29,107 nucleotides of DNA from Parasulfuritortus sp037446165 (GCA_037446165.1 JBBIJC010000019.1:1-29107); one strand, 5' to 3'; positions 1 to 7,833 are shown, counted from the stretch's first letter. Notes: generated by a model from the letters alone, not told the origin. Numbers and translations are program-made.

Positions 1-100
1 TCACAGCGGGCTTGGCGGCGGCAGCCTTAGGAGCGGCGGCCTTCTTCACAGCGGGCTTGGCGGCGGCAGCCTTAGGAGCGGCGGCCTTCTTCACAGCGGG
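1..100. repeat. 45-bp in-frame tandem repeat
   Basis: Bases 1-45 and 46-90 are identical, and 91-100 begin a third copy before the sequence diverges. The period is 45 bp, exactly 15 codons, and encodes the VKKAAAPKAAAAKPA unit of the histone-like gene. Exact nucleotide identity suggests recent expansion by slippage or unequal recombination, so copy number may vary between strains. Confidence 0.9.
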
Positions 101-178
101 TGTTGCAGCAGCAGTTGCCGTGGCGGGTGCGGCGGGTTTTGCAGCGGCTTTCGCCTTGGTGGATTTTGCGGCGGGCAT
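1..178 (-). CDS. Histone H1-like Ala/Lys/Pro-rich protein (5' part only)
   Basis: Read on the minus strand from ATG at 178, with a good AAGGAG ribosome site about 7 nt upstream. The visible 59 codons encode almost only Ala, Lys, Pro, Val and Thr. It begins MPAAKSTKAKAAAKPAA and then cycles a 15-residue unit of the form VKKAAAPKAAAAKPA. There is no stop before the window edge, so the protein is partial at its C-terminus. This composition is typical of the bacterial histone H1-like/AlgP-type basic proteins, which are thought to bind DNA or polyphosphate and compact the nucleoid. That role is family knowledge and not shown here. A PHA-granule phasin tail or another low-complexity KPA-rich tail is possible, but the repeats start almost at the N-terminus, which favours the histone-like reading. 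Confidence 0.7.
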   Translation of the reverse strand, partial: MPAAKSTKAKAAAKPAAPATATAAATPAVKKAAAPKAAAAKPAVKKAAAPKAAAAKPAV

Positions 179-245
179 TGTCTCACTCCTTATGGTTGGA
201 AGGCCGGAAAGCCTTATGCCTCAAGTGTTTCCACGCGTTTGCGTG

Positions 246-266
246 TTGCTCGTAATTCTAGAGCAA
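246..266. promoter_or_regulatory. Palindromic element with TAGAAT core upstream of histone-like gene
   Basis: Six-base arms TTGCTC (246-251) and GAGCAA (261-266) flank a 9-nt centre. Read on the minus strand, it contains TTGCTCTAGAAT, whose TAGAAT resembles a sigma-70 -10 box and lies about 77 nt upstream of the ATG at 178. No good -35 is visible (best TTGCTA at 19 nt spacing). Nearly the same element recurs at 6089-6106 with a 2-nt shorter centre. It may be an operator, a promoter core, or both. Confidence 0.4.
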
Positions 267-314
267 AAAATCTGCAACATAGCAAGGCGTGTGTACATAT
301 TTTTGGAGTGCGGT

Positions 315-1571
315 TCAGCGCTGTTGCGGGTGATCGACGATTTCGTCGCGGTACAGGTTTTCCAGCGTCTCTCTGCGCCGAATGAGCGAGGCGTTTTCGT
401 CGGTCACCAACACCTCTGCTGCACGCGGCCGCGTATTGTAGTTCGAGCTCATGCTCATCCCGTAGGCTCCGGCTGAAAGCACCGCCAGCAGGTCGTTTTC
501 AGCCAGTGCGAGGTCGCGATCATGAGCCAGGAAATCACCGCTTTCGCAGACCGGTCCGACGATTTCGTAACTGCGTTTTTCGCCTTCGCGCAGACGAACC
601 GGCTGCACGTCGTGCCAGGCATCGTAGAGGGCGGGTCGCATGAGGTCGTTCATCGCCGCGTCGACGATGGCGAAGTCTTTCGCTTCACCGTGTTTGAGAT
701 ATTCCACCTTGGTCAGCAGCAGCCCGGCATTAGCGACGAGTGAACGGCCGGGTTCGAGAATCAGCTTGTGCGGACGTCCTTGCAGGCGCGACAGCAGCAT
801 TGCTGCGTACTCGCTCATCGCTGGCGGCGTCTCGTCCTGGTAGCGCACGCCGAGACCACCGCCGAGGTCGATGTGCTGCAGTCCGATGCCGTTGGTGGCG
901 AGTCGGTCGACGAGGTCGAGCACCTTGTCGAGCGCTTCGGCAAAGGGTGACGCCTCGGTCAGTTGCGAGCCGATGTGGCAGTCGATGCCGACCACTTTCA
1001 GGTGCGGCAACTTTGCGGCTTGTGCGTAGAGTCGCGGCGCATCGTCGTAGGCGATGCCGAACTTGTTTTTCTTGAGTCCGGTGGCGATGTAGGGATGGGT
1101 CTTGGCGTCGACGTTCGGGTTGACCCGGAAACTCACCGGCGCGATTTTGCCTAGCCGCTCCGCGACCTCGTTCAGTCGCGTCAGTTCGCTTTCCGATTCG
1201 ACGTTGAAGCAGTGGATGCCGGCATTCAGCGCTGCTGCCATTTCCACTGTGGTCTTGCCCACGCCGGAGAACACCACCTGGTTCGGGTCGCCGCCAGCGG
1301 CGAGCACGCGCGCCAGTTCGCCGCCGGAGACGATGTCGAAACCGGCGCCAAGCTTTGCAAACAGGTTGAGGATGGCCAGGTTCGGGTTGGCCTTCACGGC
1401 GTAGCAGATGAGGTGATCGTGCGCGGCGAAGGCGTCGTCGTAGGCGCGATAGGCCTCGGTCAGCGCAGCGCTGGAATAGACGTAGCAGGGCGTGCCGAAT
1501 TCACGGGCGATGCTGTCGAGGGCGACCGACTCGCAATGGAGCAGGCCGTCATGGCGGGGAAACGGATTCAT
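315..1571 (-). CDS. lysA: Diaminopimelate decarboxylase
   Basis: PLP enzyme for the last step of lysine synthesis, meso-diaminopimelate to L-lysine plus CO2, in the cytoplasm. The 418-residue product has the fold-III decarboxylase pattern: the PLP lysine in CYAVKANPN (K60), the HIGSQ segment, the glycine-rich IDLGGGLGV, the phosphate-contacting ILEPGRSLV, and the C-terminal GPVCESGDFLA that supplies the active-site Cys. The frame is open for a further 44 codons upstream, but those codons overlap lptM. The ATG at 1571 overlaps the lptM stop as ATGA and gives a normal LysA length, so I start it there. There is no Shine-Dalgarno of its own, so translation is probably coupled to lptM. Confidence 0.95.
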   Translation of the reverse strand: MNPFPRHDGLLHCESVALDSIAREFGTPCYVYSSAALTEAYRAYDDAFAAHDHLICYAVKANPNLAILNLFAKLGAGFDIVSGGELARVLAAGGDPNQVVFSGVGKTTVEMAAALNAGIHCFNVESESELTRLNEVAERLGKIAPVSFRVNPNVDAKTHPYIATGLKKNKFGIAYDDAPRLYAQAAKLPHLKVVGIDCHIGSQLTEASPFAEALDKVLDLVDRLATNGIGLQHIDLGGGLGVRYQDETPPAMSEYAAMLLSRLQGRPHKLILEPGRSLVANAGLLLTKVEYLKHGEAKDFAIVDAAMNDLMRPALYDAWHDVQPVRLREGEKRSYEIVGPVCESGDFLAHDRDLALAENDLLAVLSAGAYGMSMSSNYNTRPRAAEVLVTDENASLIRRRETLENLYRDEIVDHPQQR

Positions 1572-1687
1572 TTGGTGGAGGATTGAGTAGCGGTGGGATG
1601 GCTTGGGCTGGGCAGATACAAGTCGCCCTTTTTGCCGCAGGCGGCAAGCAGGAAAACCGTGACGATAAGGAGGGAAATCAGGCGCAT
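1568..1687 (-). CDS. lptM: LPS-assembly lipoprotein LptM (YifL family)
   Basis: A 39-residue lipoprotein too short for most gene callers. The N-terminus MRLISLLIVTVFLLAAC is a lipoprotein signal peptide with an LLAAC lipobox and lipidated Cys17. It is followed at once by the family signature CGKKGDLYLP and then a short Ser/Thr/Pro tail. LptM (YifL) helps mature the outer-membrane LPS translocon LptDE; this is known from E. coli and inferred here. It is the first gene of a two-gene unit with lysA, and the stop overlaps the lysA ATG. This arrangement (lipoprotein, lysA, divergent cyaY) is widespread in beta/gammaproteobacteria. Only 52 bp separate it from cyaY, so both promoters must lie in that space. 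Confidence 0.88.
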   Translation of the reverse strand: MRLISLLIVTVFLLAACGKKGDLYLPSPSHPTATQSSTK

Positions 1688-1739
1688 TGGAATCTGGATA
1701 CAATGGGATGAATCAAGTCTATCACGCGAGAGGATGACC

Positions 1740-2051
1740 ATGACCGAGCGCGAATATGCTCAGCAAGCCGATGCCTTTTTCCAGCGCCTGGATCAGGCCC
1801 TGGAGGCCGCCGATATCGATTACGAACTGGCCGCCGGCGGCATTCTGGAAATGGAGTTCGACGACGGCTCCAAGATCATCGTCAACCGGCAGGCGCCGAT
1901 GCAGGAGATCTGGGTCGCGGCCAAGAGCGGCGGTTTTCATTATCGCTGGCAGGACGGCCAGTGGCTGGACACGCGCAGCGGTAATGAACTGTTCAGCGCA
2001 CTGGAACGGATGGTGTCGCAGCAGTCGGGCGAAAAGGTCAGTCTGACCTGA
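1740..2051 (+). CDS. cyaY: Iron-sulfur cluster assembly protein CyaY (frataxin)
   Basis: The 103-residue protein matches bacterial frataxin in length and pattern. It has an acidic N-terminal helix (EREYAQQADAFFQRLDQAL, then EAADID), the beta-sheet segment with GGILEMEFDDGSKIIVNRQ, and the conserved QEIWVAAKSGGFHYRW followed by a GQWLDTRSG turn and an ELF helix. CyaY binds iron and modulates IscS-driven cluster assembly. AGAGG at 1729-1733 sits 6 nt before the ATG at 1740. Another ATG at 1734 is in frame but would overlap the ribosome site. The longer open frame upstream runs through the divergent lptM region and is not used. Confidence 0.93.
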   Translation: MTEREYAQQADAFFQRLDQALEAADIDYELAAGGILEMEFDDGSKIIVNRQAPMQEIWVAAKSGGFHYRWQDGQWLDTRSGNELFSALERMVSQQSGEKVSLT

Positions 2052-2096
2052 TGCAGCGTCCGGCGTCGCAGCCGACGCTGACCACAGCACCTGATC

Positions 2097-3440
2097 ATGA
2101 AGAGGGCATCGCCTACTGGCGAGTTGATCCGCCTCGCCTGGCCGGTCTACGTCGCGCAGATCGCCATGATGGCCAGTGGCGTCATCGACACCGTCATGGC
2201 CGGGCGCCTGTCGGTCATCGATCTGGCCGCGGTCGGCATCGCCAGTTCGATCCAGGTGACGATACTCATGTCGCTGATGGGCGTGCTGCTCGCACTGCCG
2301 CCTCTGGTCGCGCACATCCACGGCGCCGGGCAGCATGCGGAGGTCGGCCGGGAAATCCACCAGAGCATCTGGGTGTCGCTGGTGCTCGGCGTCATCGCCG
2401 TGCTGCTGCTCCACAATCCCGAACCTTTTCTCGCCATATCCAATCTGCAGCCTGCGGTCGAAACCAAGGTACGTGCCTATCTCGACGCTTCGGTCTGGGG
2501 TGTGCCGGCGGCCATCGCCTTCCGCATCTACTTCGGCCTGTTCACCGGCATCGGCCAGCCGCGCTCGGTGATGCTGTTCAACCTTGCCGCCCTGGCCCTG
2601 AAGCTGCCCCTGAACGCGGTCTTCATGTACGGCCTGCCCGGTGTGCCGGCATTGGGCGCAGCCGGCTGCGCGGTCGCGAGCTCGATCGACAACTGGCTGA
2701 TTGCACTGGCGGCCTGGGGCTGGTGCCTCAACAATCCGCGTTTTGAGCCGTTGCGTTTGCGCGCGCCGATCGCACCGCCCGACCGGGCCGCCATCGTCGC
2801 GTTCCTGAAGCTGGGCGTGCCCATCGCCCTGACCTTCATCGCCGACGTCACCGCCTTCACCTTCATGGCGCTGTTCATCGCGCGGCTCGGTCCCGTCGCT
2901 TCCGCTGCGCATCAGATCGCGGCCAGCTTGGCAGTCTTCGCCTTCATTCTGCCGCTCTCCATTGGCAACGCCACAGCGATACTCGCCGGCCAGGCTCTCG
3001 GCGCCGGGCAACCGCAGCGTGCACGGCAAATCTGCTGGCGCGGCATCGGCCTCGGCATGACGTTCGGGGTCGTGCTCAGCATGATCTTCTGGTTCGGTGC
3101 TGGACGGATCGCGGCGCTCTACAGCACGGACAGCCGGGTGCAGGCCATGGCGGTGGGGTTGATCATGCTGGTTGGCTTCTACCATCTCGCCGACGCCCTC
3201 CAGGCGGTAGCAGTCAACGCCTTGCGTGGTTACAAGCGCTCGGCGATTCCGATGCTGATCTACACCATTTGTCTGTGGGGCATTGGCCTGGGCGGTGGCG
3301 TACTGCTCGGCCTGACCGACCGGCTCGGCCCGGCCCGCGGTGCGCCTGGCTTCTGGCTGGCCGGTGTCGTCAGCCTGGGCCTGGTCGGCGGGCTGGTGGC
3401 GCTGTACCTGGAACGGGTGAGCAGGGCCGCCTGCCGCTGA
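2097..3440 (+). CDS. MATE family multidrug/Na+ antiporter (NorM-like)
   Basis: The 447-residue, very hydrophobic protein has about twelve predicted membrane segments in two homologous halves. The N-terminal half opens with ELIRLAWPVYVAQIAMMASGV and the typical DTVMAGRLS of MatE domains. The second half opens with LKLGVPIALTFIADVTAF, and HQIAASLAVFAFILPLSIG matches the conserved segment after TM8. MATE proteins export cationic drugs and dyes in exchange for Na+ or H+ across the inner membrane; the substrate here is unknown. It begins 45 nt after cyaY on the same strand, without a convincing Shine-Dalgarno. It meets the next gene tail-to-tail with only 4 bp between stops. Confidence 0.92.
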   Translation: MKRASPTGELIRLAWPVYVAQIAMMASGVIDTVMAGRLSVIDLAAVGIASSIQVTILMSLMGVLLALPPLVAHIHGAGQHAEVGREIHQSIWVSLVLGVIAVLLLHNPEPFLAISNLQPAVETKVRAYLDASVWGVPAAIAFRIYFGLFTGIGQPRSVMLFNLAALALKLPLNAVFMYGLPGVPALGAAGCAVASSIDNWLIALAAWGWCLNNPRFEPLRLRAPIAPPDRAAIVAFLKLGVPIALTFIADVTAFTFMALFIARLGPVASAAHQIAASLAVFAFILPLSIGNATAILAGQALGAGQPQRARQICWRGIGLGMTFGVVLSMIFWFGAGRIAALYSTDSRVQAMAVGLIMLVGFYHLADALQAVAVNALRGYKRSAIPMLIYTICLWGIGLGGGVLLGLTDRLGPARGAPGFWLAGVVSLGLVGGLVALYLERVSRAACR

Positions 3441-3444
3441 TTGA

Positions 3445-3996
3445 TCAGGACCTGGCCGCCTTGTCTGGTGGCGTCAGCACGAGCTTGCCGTCCTGCACCG
3501 GAATGCGGGTGCCTGGATCATGATCTATCTGCACCACGCCTTCTTCTTTGCCGAGACGGTAGGTCGCCTTGTAGCCGATGATATGCCGGTGGCTGTCGTA
3601 AACTGTTTTGCAGCGGGTTTCCTGCGTGGTCTGGATGTCCCGGTCCTGCATTCCCTTCTGCACCTGGTTGCCTGCATAGCCGCCGGCTACGGCCCCCCCG
3701 ATTGTGGTAAGCGATTTGCCGCTGCCGCTGCCGAATTGATTGCCGACCAAACCGCCGATGACAGCGCCGATCGCCGAGCCGGCAATCCGCTGGTGGTCCT
3801 TTACCGGTGCCTTGTGCGTGACGAGTTCGTCCTTGCACACCTGACGCGGTGTCTTGATTGTTTGATACACAGGGTCGACCTTGAGCACCTCCGCGTAGGT
3901 CGGCTTCCTATCCAGCATTTGGTAACCCGCAATGCCACCGATGGCTGTTGCAGCAGCGCCACCGATCACGATGCCCGTAATCATCGACTTATTCAT
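3445..3996 (-). CDS. Glycine-zipper 2TM-domain envelope protein
   Basis: The 183-residue protein starts with a membrane or signal segment (residues 5-27, ITGIVIGGAAATAIGGIAGY). A Lys-rich region with one Cys (RQVCKDE) follows. Then comes a glycine zipper at about 70-115, including AIGAVIGGLVGNQFGSGSG and IGGAVAGGYAGNQVQ. The C-terminal domain has a second Cys in ETRCKTVYDS and GYKATYRLG. This is the layout of the 17-kDa surface antigen/SlyB-like family, whose glycine-zipper hairpins insert in the outer membrane. The conserved Cys pair could form a periplasmic disulfide. There is no clear lipobox, so anchoring is by the N-terminal helix. AGAGG 7 nt before the ATG supports the start. Confidence 0.85.
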   Translation of the reverse strand: MNKSMITGIVIGGAAATAIGGIAGYQMLDRKPTYAEVLKVDPVYQTIKTPRQVCKDELVTHKAPVKDHQRIAGSAIGAVIGGLVGNQFGSGSGKSLTTIGGAVAGGYAGNQVQKGMQDRDIQTTQETRCKTVYDSHRHIIGYKATYRLGKEEGVVQIDHDPGTRIPVQDGKLVLTPPDKAARS

Positions 3997-4065
3997 CGTT
4001 CATTCCTCTCAATCGAAAACACATTGTCATCCTGAATCAGGCTGGTGTTATGGATGGACACCTTT

Positions 4066-4100
4066 CTATGCGCCATGTTCCCTTTCAAGGGCACGCATAG
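4066..4100. repeat. Nested inverted repeat between argH and glycine-zipper gene
   Basis: Outer arms CTATGCG (4066-4072) and CGCATAG (4094-4100) enclose an inner CCCTT/AAGGG pair (4080-4084, 4087-4091). It lies in the 152-bp gap (3997-4148) between the argH stop and the glycine-zipper start, about 70 nt upstream of the latter. No T-run follows on the minus strand, so it is not an obvious intrinsic terminator of argH. An operator or RNA structure is possible. Nothing else was seen in this gap. Confidence 0.45.
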
Positions 4101-4148
4101 GGCGGGAGGCACTGCATGTTTCCGATCTGCACGTTGCACCAGCAGCGA

Positions 4149-5540
4149 TTACAGCCGTTCGCGTGCCCGCCTGATCGCCGCCCGGACCTGTACCGGCGCG
4201 GTGCCGCCGATGTGATCGCGGCTCGCCAGCGAACCTTCCACGGTGAGCACCTCGAACACGTCCGCCTCGATCAGCGGCGAGAATGTGCGCAGTTCGTCCA
4301 GGGAGAGTTGCGGCAGGTCGCGGCCGGTGGTCTCGGCCACGCGCACCGCCTTGGCCACGGCGCCATGGGCATCGCGAAAGGGCAGACCCTTCTTGACCAG
4401 GTAGTCGGCCAGGTCAGTCGCGGTGGCGTAGCCCTGGGTCAGCGCGGCGCGCATGTTGGCGGTGCGCACGCCGTGTTCCTTGACCGAGAGGCCGGCCAGC
4501 ATGTCGGCGTAGATGCGCAGGGTGTCGACCACGGTGTCGACGGTGTCGAACAAGGGTTCCTTGTCTTCCTGGTTGTCCTTGTTGTAGGCCAGGGGCTGCG
4601 ACTTCATCAGGGTCAGCAGCGCGATCAGATGGCCGTTGACCCGGCCGGTCTTGCCACGCACCAGCTCGGGCACGTCCGGGTTCTTCTTCTGCGGCATGAT
4701 CGACGAGCCGGTGCAGTAGCGGTCGGGCAGGTCGATGAAGCCGAAGCGCGGGCTCATCCACAGGATCAGTTCTTCCGACAGGCGCGACAGGTGGGTCATC
4801 AGCAGGGCACAGGCACTGGTGAATTCGATTGCGAAGTCGCGGTCGGACACGGCGTCGAGCGAGTTTCCGCAGACCGCGTCGAAGCCCAGTTCCTTGGCCA
4901 CGAATTCGCGGTCGATGGGATAGCTGGTGCCGGCCAGCGCGGCGGCGCCGAGCGGCATGCGATTCAGCCGCTTGCGCGCATCGAGCAGGCGCTCCTTGTC
5001 GCGCTGGCTCATCTCGACATAGGCCATCAGGTGGTGGCCGAAGGTGACCGGCTGGGCGACCTGCAGGTGGGTGAAGCCGGGCATCGGCGTGTCGGCGTGC
5101 CGTTCGGCCAGGTTGAGCAGGGCGGCCTGGAAATCGCCGATCAGGCCGACGATGTTGTCGATCTCGTCGCGCAGCCAGAGGCGGATGTCGGTGGCGACCT
5201 GGTCATTGCGCGAGCGGCCGGTGTGCAGGCGCTTGCCGGCGTCGCCGATCAGCGCGGTCAGGCGCTTCTCGATGTTGAGATGGACATCCTCGTCGTCGAG
5301 GTTCCAGACGAATTCGTTGCGTTCGATCTCGGCCAGGATGGTGGCCATGCCATCCTCGATGGCGGACAGGTCGCCGGTCGGGATGATGCCCTGCCTGACC
5401 AGCATCTTCGCGTGCGCCAGCGAACCCTTGATGTCGTGCCGGGCCAGGCGCTGGTCGAAGAACACGGAAGCGGTGTAACGCTTGACCAGTTCGGAGACGG
5501 GTTCGGAAAAGCGTTCGGACCAGGTTTTGTCGGTAGTCAT
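4149..5540 (-). CDS. argH: Argininosuccinate lyase
   Basis: Cytoplasmic enzyme that splits argininosuccinate into arginine and fumarate, the last step of arginine synthesis. The 463-residue length is standard. Family landmarks are visible: HTGRSRNDQVATD (106-118), PGFTHLQVAQP with the catalytic-site His158, and the superfamily signature GSSIMPQKKNPD (278-289), whose flexible loop holds the catalytic Ser. The tail ARAAIRR-type helix closes the protein. The start ATG at 5540 gives the usual MTTDKTWSERF opening, which follows the family pattern of Trp near the N-terminus. The ribosome site is weak. No other arg gene is in the window. Confidence 0.97.
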   Translation of the reverse strand: MTTDKTWSERFSEPVSELVKRYTASVFFDQRLARHDIKGSLAHAKMLVRQGIIPTGDLSAIEDGMATILAEIERNEFVWNLDDEDVHLNIEKRLTALIGDAGKRLHTGRSRNDQVATDIRLWLRDEIDNIVGLIGDFQAALLNLAERHADTPMPGFTHLQVAQPVTFGHHLMAYVEMSQRDKERLLDARKRLNRMPLGAAALAGTSYPIDREFVAKELGFDAVCGNSLDAVSDRDFAIEFTSACALLMTHLSRLSEELILWMSPRFGFIDLPDRYCTGSSIMPQKKNPDVPELVRGKTGRVNGHLIALLTLMKSQPLAYNKDNQEDKEPLFDTVDTVVDTLRIYADMLAGLSVKEHGVRTANMRAALTQGYATATDLADYLVKKGLPFRDAHGAVAKAVRVAETTGRDLPQLSLDELRTFSPLIEADVFEVLTVEGSLASRDHIGGTAPVQVRAAIRRARERL

Positions 5541-5581
5541 GGCAGGGCGTAAGTAAGGGGAGGCCGAATTATGCCATCGAG

Positions 5582-6067
5582 CTAGGGGCTCGGCGTCGGG
5601 CTGCGCACCTTGGCCACGGCGCCGTCGATGGCCTCATCCAGATACATGCCGTAATAGTCGGCGCCGTTGAAGCCGATCAGCGGCTTGACCAGGCGGTTGC
5701 CAGCGCTGTCGAGGAGGACCACGGTCGGCGTGAAATGGGCGCCGTAGCGGTCGGCCAGTTCGGTCGGTGTGGTGATCTTGCCGTCGAAGCCGACCACGTC
5801 GTCGAGGCCGGTGACCCGCACCTGGCGCATGACCACGCGGTCCTGATAGGACGGGTTCCTGCTCATGGGGATCAGGTAGTCGTTGAGCACATGTTCGCAA
5901 TAGATGCAGCCGTCGGCGACCAGGACCAGCAGGATGGCGCCGTGCAGGGAACGTGCCGTGGCGGCGTCCTGCTGCAGGTTGCTGACCGGGGGCACGCCGT
6001 CGTCGGCGAAGGCGGGCGTCAGGGCGCATGCTAGTATTACGAACAACCAAGCAACTACTTGCTTCAT
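5582..6067 (-). CDS. Exported thioredoxin-fold protein (SoxW/DsbE-like)
   Basis: The 161-residue protein has a clear signal peptide (hydrophobic core VVAWLFVILACALTPAFA, likely cut after residue 21). A thioredoxin-like fold follows. The redox motif is CIYC (C54, C57) in VLVADGCIYCEHVL, and FTPTVVLLD supplies the cis-Pro loop. The remainder (GFNGADYYGMYLDEAI) is typical of SoxW-type thiol reductases that load periplasmic partners. Its partner here is unknown. GGAG lies 9 nt before the ATG. It is divergent from hemC with only 54 bp between starts, and the palindromic element at 6089-6106 lies between them. Cytochrome maturation would fit the haem neighbour but is inference. Confidence 0.85.
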   Translation of the reverse strand: MKQVVAWLFVILACALTPAFADDGVPPVSNLQQDAATARSLHGAILLVLVADGCIYCEHVLNDYLIPMSRNPSYQDRVVMRQVRVTGLDDVVGFDGKITTPTELADRYGAHFTPTVVLLDSAGNRLVKPLIGFNGADYYGMYLDEAIDGAVAKVRSPTPSP

Positions 6068-6088
6068 TCTTTGTCACTCCATTTAACG

Positions 6089-6106
6089 TGCTCGATTCTA
6101 GAGCAA
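6089..6106. promoter_or_regulatory. Palindromic TGCTC-GAGCA element in divergent hemC promoter region
   Basis: Arms TGCTC (6089-6093) and GAGCA (6101-6105) flank GATTCTA. On the minus strand it reads TTGCTCTAGAATCGAGCA, the same word as at 246-266 minus two central bases. TAGAAT (minus 6100-6095) would put a start site about 20 nt before the thioredoxin-fold gene. On the plus strand the element sits 10-16 nt before the hemC start codons, so a bound protein could affect both genes. No convincing -35 is visible. Confidence 0.4.
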
Positions 6107-6121
6107 TGCCGGTTCATGCAC

Positions 6122-7054
6122 ATGCCCGAAAAACTGATTATCGCCACCCGAGAAAGCCAGCTTGCCCTGTGGCAGGCACACCATATCCGCGACCGCCTGA
6201 TGGCCTTGCACCCTGGCCTGACGGTCGAGCTGCTGGGCATGACCACGCTGGGCGACCAGATCCTCGATTCGCCCTTGTCCCGCATCGGCGGCAAGGGTTT
6301 GTTCGTCAAGGAACTGGAACAGGCCATGCTGGCCGACCAGGCCCATCTGGCGGTGCATTCGCTCAAGGATGTGCCGATGGATCTGCCCGACGGATTCGAA
6401 CTGACCGCAATTCCGGAACGTGAAGACCCGCGCGATGCCTTCGTCTCCAACCGGTTCAAGTCGCTGCATGAATTGCCCGCCGGCGCCAAGGTCGGCACCT
6501 CCAGCCTGCGCCGTCAGGCCCAGTTGCGTGCCCGGTTTCCGCATCTGCTGGTCGATACCCTGCGCGGCAACGTCAACACCCGTCTGCGCAAGCTGGACGA
6601 GGATCAGTACGACGCGATCATTCTCGCCTCGGCCGGTCTGAAGCGGCTGGGCTTCGCCGAACGCATCGCCGCCATCCTGTCGCCGGAGGAAAGCCTGCCG
6701 GCGGTGGGGCAGGGCGCGCTGGGGATCGAGATTCGCACCCATCAGCCTGAAATCGCCAAACTGCTGGCGCCGCTCAACGATCCGACCACCGCGGCCTGCG
6801 TTCGTGCCGAGCGGGCCATGAGCCGGCGACTGCAAGGTGGCTGTCAGGCGCCCATCGGCGGTTATGCGGTGGAGCAGAGCGGCCGCTTGCATCTGCGCGG
6901 TTTCGTCGCCGACCTGGAAGGCGTGCGCATGTATCGGGCCGAGGCCGAAGGCGCGCTGGACGATCCCGAAGCGCTGGGTGATCGGGTCGCTCAGGCCTTG
7001 AGCGACCAGGGCGCAGACAGTCTGCTGGCCGAGTTGATCCAGCGCCCGGCATGA
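6122..7054 (+). CDS. hemC: Porphobilinogen deaminase (hydroxymethylbilane synthase)
   Basis: Joins four porphobilinogens into hydroxymethylbilane, using a covalently bound dipyrromethane cofactor. With the start at 6122 the protein is 310 residues and opens MPEKLIIATRESQLALWQA, aligning well with the E. coli length of 313. The catalytic Asp83 is in HSLKDVPMD. The cofactor-binding region includes GTSSLRRQAQL (125-135) and DTLRGNVNTRL. The cofactor Cys is C241 in LQGGCQAPIGGYA. An in-frame ATG at 6116 would add two residues; neither has a strong ribosome site. The stop overlaps the hemD ATG as ATGA. Confidence 0.97.
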   Translation: MPEKLIIATRESQLALWQAHHIRDRLMALHPGLTVELLGMTTLGDQILDSPLSRIGGKGLFVKELEQAMLADQAHLAVHSLKDVPMDLPDGFELTAIPEREDPRDAFVSNRFKSLHELPAGAKVGTSSLRRQAQLRARFPHLLVDTLRGNVNTRLRKLDEDQYDAIILASAGLKRLGFAERIAAILSPEESLPAVGQGALGIEIRTHQPEIAKLLAPLNDPTTAACVRAERAMSRRLQGGCQAPIGGYAVEQSGRLHLRGFVADLEGVRMYRAEAEGALDDPEALGDRVAQALSDQGADSLLAELIQRPA

Positions 7055-7833
7055 ACGCAAAATCCCTGGCCGGGCGCGGCATCCTGATCACCCGTCCCGC
7101 CGTTCAGGCAGACGGGCTGGCGGCGCGGATCGAAGGTCTGGGCGGCAGCGCGGTCCTGTTCCCGGCCATGGTCATCACCCCGCCCGAAAACACCATCGCG
7201 CTGGCTCATGTGATCGGCAATCTGCGCGACTACAACCTCATCATCTTCATCAGCCCGACCTCGGTGGAACAGGCTTGGCCGTTCATTCGGGAGCGGCATG
7301 GCGACTGGCCGCGCGGCTTTGCCTTGGCGGCGGTCGGCCAGGGTACTGCGCGCATGCTGGCGCGATATGAGACCAGCCATGTCCTGGTGCCGGAACAGGG
7401 CGCCGGCAGCGAGAGTCTGCTCGGCCTGGATGCACTGCACGACGTGGCCGGCAAACGCATCCTCATCGTGCGTGGTGAAGGCGGCCGGGAACTGCTCGCC
7501 GATACCCTGCGCCAGCGCGGCGCCGAGATCGATTATGCCGAGGCCTATCGGCGCGTTAAACCGGCAGTGGACCCGGCTTCCTTGCTGGCCTTGTGGCGCC
7601 GGGGCGGCATCCAGGCGGTGACCGTGACCAGCCGGGAAATCCTCGCCAACCTGTTCGATCTGCTGGGTGAAGACGGTGCGCTGCTGTTGCGCGCCACGCC
7701 ACTGTTTGCACTACACGAGCGCATCGCCGATGCGGCGCGCGCGCGCGGCGTGGCAACGGTCATCACCACTGCGCCGGGTGACGACGGCCTTGTCTCGGGT
7801 CTGCTGGACTGGTTCAATGCCCGACATGACTGA
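7051..7833 (+). CDS. hemD: Uroporphyrinogen-III synthase
   Basis: Cyclises hydroxymethylbilane to uroporphyrinogen III with inversion of ring D. The 260-residue product shows the low-conservation HemD pattern: an N-terminal GRGILITRPAVQADGLAARI, the LIIFISPTSVEQAW segment, GQGTARML, then the second domain with ILIVRGEGGRELLADTLRQRG and YRRVKP. Near the C-terminus, VTVTSREILANLFDLL matches the conserved TS motif. It overlaps hemC by 4 nt and hemX by 8-17 nt, so it is clearly co-translated within the haem string. Confidence 0.92.
   Translation: MNAKSLAGRGILITRPAVQADGLAARIEGLGGSAVLFPAMVITPPENTIALAHVIGNLRDYNLIIFISPTSVEQAWPFIRERHGDWPRGFALAAVGQGTARMLARYETSHVLVPEQGAGSESLLGLDALHDVAGKRILIVRGEGGRELLADTLRQRGAEIDYAEAYRRVKPAVDPASLLALWRRGGIQAVTVTSREILANLFDLLGEDGALLLRATPLFALHERIADAARARGVATVITTAPGDDGLVSGLLDWFNARHD

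Noticed and set aside
1572..1703. 44-residue N-terminal extension of LysA
   Set aside because: It overlaps lptM in another frame; the ATGA-overlapping ATG gives the normal LysA length.
1722..3185. 487-residue minus-strand frame opposite cyaY and the MATE gene
   Set aside because: It is Asp/Arg/His-rich with no motif, and cyaY and the MATE pump are clear on the plus strand.
4116..5552. 478-residue open frame on the plus strand opposite argH
   Set aside because: Composition is low-complexity (His/Gln/Gly/Val) and argH is certain on the other strand.
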